Origin: an uncultured Bacteroidota bacterium
GTDB lineage: Bacteria; Bacteroidota; Bacteroidia; Chitinophagales; S012-47
DNA length: 11,211 nt
NCBI GenBank assembly: GCA_913062655.1
Contig: CAJXXO010000058.1
Coordinates: 1 to 11,211 of the forward strand
Direction: 5' to 3'
Shown: in pieces, positions 6,981-11,211 of the stretch
How positions within the stretch are numbered: the stretch's first letter is position 1
How the letters are laid out: each line of letters opens with the position of its first letter
The notes under the pieces: model-generated
Told to the model about the DNA's origin: nothing
The model's input: only the letters and a program-made list of their open reading frames with translations
Databases searched by the model: none
Position numbers and translations under genes: made by a program

Positions 6981-7850
6981 ATGAAAGCGCCACTCAGCTA
7001 TCTGTTGTACACACATGTGTGGATCGCCTTAGGCGCGGTGTTACTGAGTGAACAAACTTATCTCCAGTTGGAGCTGCCGATGCAATGGGACAGGATGACA
7101 CTTCTGATTGGATCTGCAACGCTACTCAACTACCTCCTGCAGCGCATTATTGCCGTGCGGGTGATTAAGCGAGATACGCTAAGTCCGCTAACCCACTGGC
7201 TATTAAGACATAAACCTCTTGTCTGGTCGCTCATGGGGGTAAGTCTGGCAGGCGTAACGTATGGCCTGTCTGGTATTGACTGGTCTGCCTTTTGGCTGTT
7301 GGTGGTCATTGGGGGGATTTCTTTGTTGTATGATGTGCCTATTGGGAAGCAGCGGCTTCGTGATATGGGCTTGATCAAAATCTTTCTGATTGGCATAGTA
7401 TGGGCCAGTGTTACGGTGTGGTTACCGGCTTTTCATGCGGGCTTACCGCTGGGTAGTGCCGATGTTTGGCTTATTTGGGCACAAAGATTGCTCTTTATCC
7501 TGGCCATCACCTTGCCTTTTGATATTCGGGATATCCTCATCGATAAGGCGTTGGAGCTGTCCACCATACCTCGGTTAATAGGGGTGGAAGCCTCAAACCG
7601 CTTGAGTGGATGGTTGCTGGCCGGTGCCCTGGGCTTGGAAGTTGTGCGGGTGTTTACCGCTCATACAGCCGGACTGATCTATTGGCAATCGGTGTTAGGC
7701 CTCATGGTGGCCTATACCGCTACCATTGTAGTCATTCGGTTACGGAAGCCACATTTCGGGGATGGGTACTACTTGGGCTGGTTGGATGGTATGATGATAC
7801 TACAGTTTATCTGCCTTTGGCTGGCCACACACATCCCGGATCCTATCTAG
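6981..7850 (+). CDS. UbiA-superfamily-like membrane protein, first Asp-rich motif absent
   Basis: The 289-residue protein has about eight or nine membrane helices. YDVPIGKQRLRDMGLIK (117-133) resembles the cytoplasmic loop of UbiA prenyltransferases. LPFDIRDILIDKALELSTIP (178-197), followed by RLIGVEASNRL, matches their second Asp-rich motif (D181, D184, D188). At the first motif, where NDxxDxxxD is expected, the protein has LLNYLLQR (48-55) without aspartates. Active UbiA enzymes use both motifs to bind the Mg-diphosphate of the prenyl donor, so this may be a divergent or non-canonical member. The start is the ATG at 6981 (MKAPLSYLLY); a longer in-frame version begins inside the divergent oxidoreductase and is rejected. 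The 3' end overlaps the convergent DUF4258-like gene by 8 bp. Its quinone or lipid substrate is unknown. Confidence 0.82.
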   Translation: MKAPLSYLLYTHVWIALGAVLLSEQTYLQLELPMQWDRMTLLIGSATLLNYLLQRIIAVRVIKRDTLSPLTHWLLRHKPLVWSLMGVSLAGVTYGLSGIDWSAFWLLVVIGGISLLYDVPIGKQRLRDMGLIKIFLIGIVWASVTVWLPAFHAGLPLGSADVWLIWAQRLLFILAITLPFDIRDILIDKALELSTIPRLIGVEASNRLSGWLLAGALGLEVVRVFTAHTAGLIYWQSVLGLMVAYTATIVVIRLRKPHFGDGYYLGWLDGMMILQFICLWLATHIPDPI

Positions 7851-8220
7851 GACAGTCGCATGCGTAGGAGGAGAGGTAGGCGTTGAGTGATTCAATGTGC
7901 AGCGTATCGCTGGCAATGAGCGTAACCCAATAATCCATTCCCTGTAGGTCTTTTCCCTGTAGAGTCAAGGTATCCCCTTGTTCCCGTTTGATGGCCCCAT
8001 ACTGGAGGAGCAAGGCCAGGCTGCTGTCACTCAGCGACCGGCAGTCTTGCTGGCAAGCAGCCAGTGGCGAGAGCGTGTAGGGGCGCTCTCGAAAGCCGGC
8101 TTGGTAGCTGCTAGACACCTCTTGTACGACTGGCGTCTTCTCCTGCTTGAAATCTCCTCTCAGCCACATGCCAATACCGTAGATGGCCGCCAGGAATAGG
8201 AGGAAGTACAACTGCTTCAT
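7843..8220 (-). CDS. Membrane-anchored or secreted DUF4258-like small protein
   Basis: This is a 125-residue protein with one N-terminal hydrophobic segment (residues 4-20), either an uncleaved anchor or a signal peptide. A soluble domain of about 85 residues follows. That domain carries YTLSPLAACQQDCRSLSD (48-65), LLQYGAIK (71-78), the LQGKDLQGMDYWVTLIAS strand pair (87-104) and a terminal CDCP (121-124). The order of CR/helix/GxI/strand/CDCP resembles the Bacteroidota DUF4258 proteins, whose function I do not know. Four cysteines (C56, C60, C121, C123) could form disulfides or bind a metal. I prefer the ATG at 8218-8220, directly before the hydrophobic segment; the ATG at 8236-8238 would add six residues. 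It is convergent with the UbiA-like gene, with an 8-bp overlap of their ends. Confidence 0.78.
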   Translation of the reverse strand: MKQLYFLLFLAAIYGIGMWLRGDFKQEKTPVVQEVSSSYQAGFRERPYTLSPLAACQQDCRSLSDSSLALLLQYGAIKREQGDTLTLQGKDLQGMDYWVTLIASDTLHIESLNAYLSSYACDCPR

Positions 8221-8280
8221 ATTAAGGTATTGGCTCATGCGTAAGTTTTGTATAGGCAAAGTTACACCAGAAAATGAGTA

Positions 8281-8295
8281 ATGACAAACTGTCAT
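8281..8295. promoter_or_regulatory. Inverted repeat ATGACA-AAC-TGTCAT, possible operator
   Basis: Two perfect 6-bp arms are separated by 3 nt. The site lies 43 nt upstream of the start at 8238 (61 nt upstream of 8220) on the minus-strand side. TGTCA half-sites recur at 8362-8366 and 8370-8374 as direct copies 8 nt apart. The arrangement would fit a dimeric regulator, but it has not been compared with any known motif. Confidence 0.3.
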
Positions 8296-8414
8296 GCAAG
8301 TAAATTAATAGAAAGAAAATCAGCTTTTTAAGGAAAATACCTAAAGTAAAAGTACGAACTGTGTCAACTTGTCATTTCTTACTTGTTCCTTAACGATTCG
8401 TAGCATAAAAGTCA

Positions 8415-8445
8415 TTTCCTGGCGTTGTACAATACCGTACCTTTG
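8415..8445 (+). promoter_or_regulatory. Candidate promoter of the 16-residue-repeat protein gene
   Basis: TACCTTTG at 8438-8445 is an exact TAnnTTTG -7 box. TTTC at 8415-8418 is one mismatch from the -33 TTTG, with a 19-nt spacer that fits the Bacteroidota consensus. The box ends 23 nt before the ATG at 8469, giving a short leader. Confidence 0.5.
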
Positions 8446-8468
8446 TGCTAATATTGTAACTACCTGTT

Positions 8469-9626
8469 ATGCGAACACCCCTCCTTATTACCTGCTTATT
8501 TACGCTGCTATTCACCGGATCGATGCACGCACAAGACCGCGTACCCGAGCTGGAAGATCGGGTCATGCAACTTACCCTCATTCATCCTATTGGTACCAAT
8601 GGCGTGGACGGTCCGACCATTCGGAATAATCTTTCTCTGAGTGTAGTATTGGGTGTAAATGGTGGACTCAATGGTGCCGAGCTCGGTGGCTTTGGCAACA
8701 TTGTGATGCAAGACGCACAGTTTCTACAAGTGGCCGGTTTCTTCAACTTTGTAGGTGGTCACTTTACCGGGGCGCAAGGAGCCGGTTTTCTGAACATCGT
8801 GGATGAATCGATGAATGGCGTACAGGGAGCCGGGTTTCTCAATATTGCCGGTAATCCGGTGCAAGGTGTACAAGGTGCCGGTTTCATGAATGTCGCTTCC
8901 CGTGACCTGCAAGGATTACAAGGGGCGGGATTTATGAACCTCGCCTCCGGAGATGTACGCGGAGCACAAGGAGCCGGATTTATGAATATTGCCGGGGAGG
9001 ATGTAACCGGAGCGCAACTGGCCGGTTTCATGAATATCGGGGGAGCGGTGCATGGCTTTCAGGCGGCTGGTTTCATGAACATCGCTCGCCAGCTACATGG
9101 CCTGACCCTGGCTCCGATCAATATCATCGACTCGGTGCGGTCGGGTGTTCCGATCGGGGCGCTAAGCATCGTAAAGAAGGGCGGATACTTTCGGGGTGCC
9201 CTATGGGCCGGAGAAACGATGACGGCCACGGCAGCGATCAAAACCGGGCTGACCCGTTTCTACAACATCTTCGGCTTTGGGGTACATGCACATACTGATG
9301 CACGAATTTATGGGCCCATGTATGGCATTGGTGCCCGCATTGGCCTGGGTGAAAAATGGAAGATGCACCTGGAAGGCCATCACTATCAGTTGATCGAAGA
9401 CTGGTTTGTCATCAATCGCCTGCACTCTCTCGAGCGCTTTCAGATCGGTTTTGAATGGTTGTGGACCCAACGCATCGGCCTGACAGCCGGTGTAGCGTGG
9501 AATGCCCTGCTGGAGGACAACCGCGAGCCATTACCTACCATCGCACCGGTCGAATTGGTGGAGCTGAGCCGGGGCAACTACAATGTCACCATGTGGCCGG
9601 GCGCACACATTGGACTGATCTTCTAG
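8469..9626 (+). CDS. Secreted protein with 16-residue surface repeats (LA_2272-like)
   Basis: This 385-residue protein has a clear signal peptide (MRTPLLITCLFTLLFTGSMHAQ, 1-22). After a leader domain, residues 69-210 consist of about nine units of 15-16 residues with consensus GxQGAGFMNIAxxxVx. Units start at 69, 85, 101, 117, 133, 149, 165, 181 and 196, and a degenerate tenth follows (GLTLAPINIIDSVR). This pattern matches what I know as LA_2272-type surface repeats, described in Leptospira and common in Bacteroidota; their role is not known to me. Residues about 225-385 are rich in alternating aromatic/Gly strands (FYNIFGFGVHAH, MYGIGARIGLG, FQIGFEWLW) and end in aromatic Phe (HIGLIF). This resembles an outer-membrane beta-barrel, so I infer an outer-membrane protein carrying a repeat domain. 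The next gene follows after 36 nt. Confidence 0.85.
   Translation: MRTPLLITCLFTLLFTGSMHAQDRVPELEDRVMQLTLIHPIGTNGVDGPTIRNNLSLSVVLGVNGGLNGAELGGFGNIVMQDAQFLQVAGFFNFVGGHFTGAQGAGFLNIVDESMNGVQGAGFLNIAGNPVQGVQGAGFMNVASRDLQGLQGAGFMNLASGDVRGAQGAGFMNIAGEDVTGAQLAGFMNIGGAVHGFQAAGFMNIARQLHGLTLAPINIIDSVRSGVPIGALSIVKKGGYFRGALWAGETMTATAAIKTGLTRFYNIFGFGVHAHTDARIYGPMYGIGARIGLGEKWKMHLEGHHYQLIEDWFVINRLHSLERFQIGFEWLWTQRIGLTAGVAWNALLEDNREPLPTIAPVELVELSRGNYNVTMWPGAHIGLIF
8673..9098 (+). repeat. 48-bp coding repeats, about nine units
   Basis: The DNA encodes tandem 16-residue units (15 in the last two) with the core QGAGF[LM]N[IVL]A. The units share recurring words such as caaggagccgg and gccggttt but differ at third positions, so they are kept by selection on the protein rather than being a recent amplification. 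Because of this periodicity the reverse strand also stays open over long stretches. Confidence 0.85.
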
Positions 9627-9641
9627 GATTTTGTACCTTTT
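9609..9641 (+). promoter_or_regulatory. Candidate promoter of the 103-residue secreted protein gene
   Basis: TACCTTTT at 9634-9641 is one mismatch from TAnnTTTG and lies 21 nt before the ATG. ATTG at 9609-9612 is one mismatch from TTTG, with a 21-nt spacer. The -33 element would lie inside the end of the preceding gene. Read-through from that gene is also possible. Confidence 0.35.
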
Positions 9642-9662
9642 GCATAGCCAAATCAGATCGCT

Positions 9663-9974
9663 ATGCGTTTCCTACTTTTCTTTTTGCTGTTTCCGATGCT
9701 TCTAGCTGCGCAGGAGGCTCCTGTTGAGCCACCGGAGAAAGAAACCTCATTGCATCGTACCTTCCTGCATGAACAGGTGGAATCGATCGAGAAGGCGGTG
9801 TACAAGCGCGATGGCCGAGAGGTAGAGTTTGAGCTGGAAGAGGATGGTGAAACCGTCACCCTGCCGAAGTACGAAAAGCGCCAGCGGGTCATCTTCTCGG
9901 TGGTGATGCCCAACGGTACACGCAAAGAGATTGAAAAGAGTCCCTGCGATATTTTTGAGGAAGTGGCGTTGTAG
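9663..9974 (+). CDS. Small secreted hypothetical protein
   Basis: This is a 103-residue protein with a strong N-terminal signal peptide (hydrophobic residues 2-15, cleavage probably after LLAAQ). The mature part is short, highly charged and acidic, with a Pro/Glu linker (APVEPPEKE, 19-27) and alternating strands (REVEFELEEDGETVTLPKYE and RVIFSVVMPNG). It has one cysteine (C94). I recognise no domain. The beta-rich pattern suggests a small periplasmic or extracellular domain. It starts 36 nt after the repeat-protein gene on the same strand, so the two may be expressed together, and a partner role is conceivable but unsupported. The start is the only ATG before the hydrophobic stretch. Confidence 0.72.
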   Translation: MRFLLFFLLFPMLLAAQEAPVEPPEKETSLHRTFLHEQVESIEKAVYKRDGREVEFELEEDGETVTLPKYEKRQRVIFSVVMPNGTRKEIEKSPCDIFEEVAL

Positions 9975-10047
9975 AATAGAGCTATTTCAGACGCTCGGTC
10001 AATTGTTTTCATGAACCAGCCGATGGCATGTACTAAAAGTGACCAGA

Positions 10048-10278
10048 ATGGATATACAAAAGGAAAAACTGCAACTAATTGAATGGTTGATTCAAATCAA
10101 TGATACCCGATTGATTGCTCAAATAAAAGCGCTCAAGGATTATCCGGAGGTACGGTGGAACAACCTGTCTGACGAAGAAAAACAGGCAATAGAAGAAGGG
10201 TGGGCGGAATTGGATGAAGGAAAAGGTATACCGCATGAACGAATTGTGCAGGAGCAAAAGAACAGATATGGATTATGA
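10048..10278 (+). CDS. Antitoxin-like protein of a ParE/RelE-type toxin-antitoxin pair
   Basis: This is a 76-residue acidic helical protein (MDIQKEKLQLIEWLIQINDT at 1-20), with the segment LSDEEKQAIEEGWAELDEGKG at about 40-60. This is the pattern of Bacteroidota addiction-module antitoxins that precede a ParE/RelE toxin: an N-terminal helix beginning with KLxLIEWLI, then a flexible acidic toxin-binding tail. The start is ATG 10048-10050; an in-frame GTG at 10039 would add only three residues. Its TGA overlaps the downstream toxin ATG as ATGA (10275-10278), the usual coupling in such modules. It would neutralise the toxin and autoregulate the operon. The locus is more AT-rich by eye than the flanking genes, consistent with transfer. 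The antitoxin is intact although its toxin is broken. Confidence 0.75.
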   Translation: MDIQKEKLQLIEWLIQINDTRLIAQIKALKDYPEVRWNNLSDEEKQAIEEGWAELDEGKGIPHERIVQEQKNRYGL

Positions 10279-10572
10279 AGTGGTCCATTATTTGGTCGCC
10301 CAAAGCCAAAGCTGAATATTTTTCAATTCTGGACTATCTGCAGGAAGTATGGGGTGAATCAAGTGTCCATGGATACATTGACAAAGTAGAGCGTGTTTTA
10401 TCACAATTGTTACAACAGCCCTTTATAGTTTCCATCTATTAGTCAAAATAAGGGTATTAGGCGGTGCATAATCAGCAAACAGACCACACTTTATTATCGA
10501 GTGGCTGAAGACAAAATAGAATTGATAACGCTGTTTGATACAAGACAACACCCAGATAAATTTGAGCTTTAA
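10275..10572 (+). pseudogene. ParE/RelE-family toxin gene broken by a single-base frameshift
   Basis: From ATG 10275 the frame encodes 55 residues (MKWSIIWSPKAKAEYFSILD and following) and stops at TAG 10440-10442. The next frame (+1) continues with QNKGIRRCIISKQTTLYYRV and ends DTRQHPDKFEL at TAA 10570-10572. Removing one base near 10425-10431, for example the G at 10428, joins the parts through PFIFPSISQNKG and gives a 98-residue protein. That is a normal ParE length, with the usual N-terminal helices, the IRRCII strand, YYRV and a C-terminal LFDTR. The intact toxin would act in the cytoplasm on gyrase (ParE) or on ribosome-bound mRNA (RelE). The ATGA overlap with the antitoxin is intact. 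It could be a real inactivating mutation or a sequencing error. Confidence 0.8.
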
Positions 10573-10714
10573 CCAGCCTCTTGGGTCTCAAACTATCGTC
10601 AAATTGCAGGCTATGGTACGGAGGAAATGGGGTGGTTTCGGATAGTACCTGCCCAATAGTACAAGGCTAATACAGAATCTTTCTTACCCTCCCGAATATC
10701 CGTAATTTGGATCA
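10573..10714. other. 142-bp intergenic stretch, nothing recognised
   Basis: This stretch lies between the broken toxin and the DUF2721 gene. I find no ORF worth calling, no strong hairpin and no clear promoter. TAATTTG at 10702-10708 is only a partial -7 match and sits 6 nt from the next ATG. Confidence 0.5.
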
Positions 10715-11107
10715 ATGGATAACATCACACTCACCACTCCGGCTCTCTTGTTTTCAGCCATTTCCCTGATCATGCTGGCCTACACCAACCGCTTTTTGGC
10801 CATTGCCAGCATTACTCGAAACCTGCACAGCCGCTATCAGGCCGAGGGCAGCGCGGTCGTCCGGCGCCAGATTGAGAACCTGCGCTCCCGACTCGGGCTG
10901 ATCCGCGCCATGCAATCCTTTGGCATACTCAGCCTGATCGCCTGCATCTGCTCCGTCGTGGTCCTCTTTTTTGGGGTGCGCCTGGCCGGCGAAGTCCTCT
11001 TTGGCCTGGCTCTCGTTCTCATGCTCGTCTCGCTTCTCTTTTGTTTACGGGAGATCCAACTCTCCGGCCGCGCCCTCGAAATCGAACTAGAGGACATGGA
11101 GCGCTAG
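10715..11107 (+). CDS. DUF2721 family membrane protein
   Basis: This 130-residue protein matches DUF2721. It starts with a hydrophobic helix containing FSAISLIMLAYTNRFLAIAS (13-32). A charged helix with RQIENLRSRLGLIRAMQ (51-67) follows, then a membrane hairpin (about 68-87 and 89-109), then REIQLSGRALEIELEDME (112-129). The TNRFLA, RxxLIRxMQ and EIxxSxxAL blocks are the family signature as I know it. The function of DUF2721 is unknown. The N- and C-terminal charged parts are probably cytoplasmic. The start ATG 10715 is directly before the first helix. The coding sequence is notably richer in GC and C-ending codons than the toxin-antitoxin locus beside it. Confidence 0.88.
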   Translation: MDNITLTTPALLFSAISLIMLAYTNRFLAIASITRNLHSRYQAEGSAVVRRQIENLRSRLGLIRAMQSFGILSLIACICSVVVLFFGVRLAGEVLFGLALVLMLVSLLFCLREIQLSGRALEIELEDMER

Positions 11108-11160
11108 GCGACCTTAAGTTGCAGATTAGCAACGCCTAAAGGAATATCTCTGTCAAATAT

Positions 11161-11177
11161 TTAGGGACTGTCCCTAA
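11161..11177. terminator. Perfect 7-bp hairpin TTAGGGA-CTG-TCCCTAA
   Basis: A 7-bp stem with a 3-nt loop is followed on the plus strand by an AT-rich run (ttattttaattaatt). It lies 54 nt after the DUF2721 stop and could end that transcript. It could also be a structured end of a transposon (see findings), because an ATG at 11198 begins a possible gene cut by the window edge. Confidence 0.4.
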
Positions 11178-11211
11178 TTATTTTAATTAATTGACAAATG
11201 AAACGGCGTTT

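Larger units (their letters stand above)
8239..8468. other. 230-bp divergent intergenic region
   Basis: This AT-rich region separates the minus-strand DUF4258-like gene from the plus-strand repeat protein and must hold both promoters. It contains a 15-bp inverted repeat (8281-8295), two further TGTCA copies (8362-8366 and 8370-8374), and a -7-like box before the plus-strand gene. I see no ORF or RNA gene in it. Confidence 0.6.

Noticed and set aside
6933..7016. 28-residue N-terminal extension of the oxidoreductase
   Set aside because: It precedes the beta-1 strand and Rossmann motif without any family similarity and would overlap the divergent UbiA-like gene. ATG 6932 fits the family length.
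8759..9031. Minus-strand ORF with Cys/Pro-rich repeats
   Set aside because: It is the reverse-strand reading of the 48-bp repeats in the surface-repeat gene, so the apparent protein repeats are an artefact.
8673..9098. CRISPR-like array with 48-bp period
   Set aside because: The repeats are in-frame coding units with no distinct spacers or identical direct repeats.
11198..11211. Possible gene start ATG AAA CGG CGT
   Set aside because: Only four codons are in the window, so no coding call can be supported; it is mentioned only with the adjacent hairpin.

Overview
The window looks like chromosomal DNA from a marine-type Bacteroidota, plausibly Saprospiraceae/Lewinella-like, at roughly 50% GC. 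The taxonomy is an inference. It rests on a SusB-type GH97 lipoprotein, a methyltransferase that I recall closely resembling Bacteroides proteins, DUF4258 and DUF2721 proteins, few Shine-Dalgarno sequences, and TAnnTTTG-like -7 boxes. I see no rRNA, tRNA, CRISPR array or complete insertion sequence.

Left part, minus strand (positions 6932 down to 1). Seven genes run in the same direction. In transcription order they are: a beta-hydroxyacid dehydrogenase-type oxidoreductase; a GH97 alpha-glucosidase-type lipoprotein; a class I SAM methyltransferase 2 nt behind it; a small protein with a glycine-rich membrane hairpin; a DUF2306-like membrane protein; a four-helix membrane protein; and a large secreted protein built of tandem ~185-residue repeats that runs off the left edge. 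Because this last gene has no stop codon in the window, a simple ORF search misses it.

Middle (6933-8468). A UbiA-superfamily-like membrane protein is divergent from the oxidoreductase and has only the second Asp-rich motif. It ends in an 8-bp tail-to-tail overlap with a small membrane-anchored or secreted DUF4258-like protein. A 230-bp divergent intergenic region with an inverted repeat follows.

Right part, plus strand (8469-11107). A secreted protein with about nine 16-residue repeats (LA_2272-like surface repeats) is followed by a small secreted hypothetical protein. Next comes an AT-richer toxin-antitoxin locus: an intact antitoxin-like gene overlapping by ATGA a ParE/RelE-type toxin that is broken by a single-base frameshift. 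A DUF2721 membrane protein follows. The last 50 bases hold a perfect hairpin, TTAGGGA-CTG-TCCCTAA, and an ATG near the window end.

Functionally this is mostly envelope-associated accessory and housekeeping content: periplasmic glycan hydrolysis, secreted repeat proteins and small membrane proteins. I see no clear multi-gene defence or biosynthetic system. The items most worth a second look are the two secreted repeat proteins, the decaying toxin-antitoxin pair and the motif-deficient UbiA-like protein.
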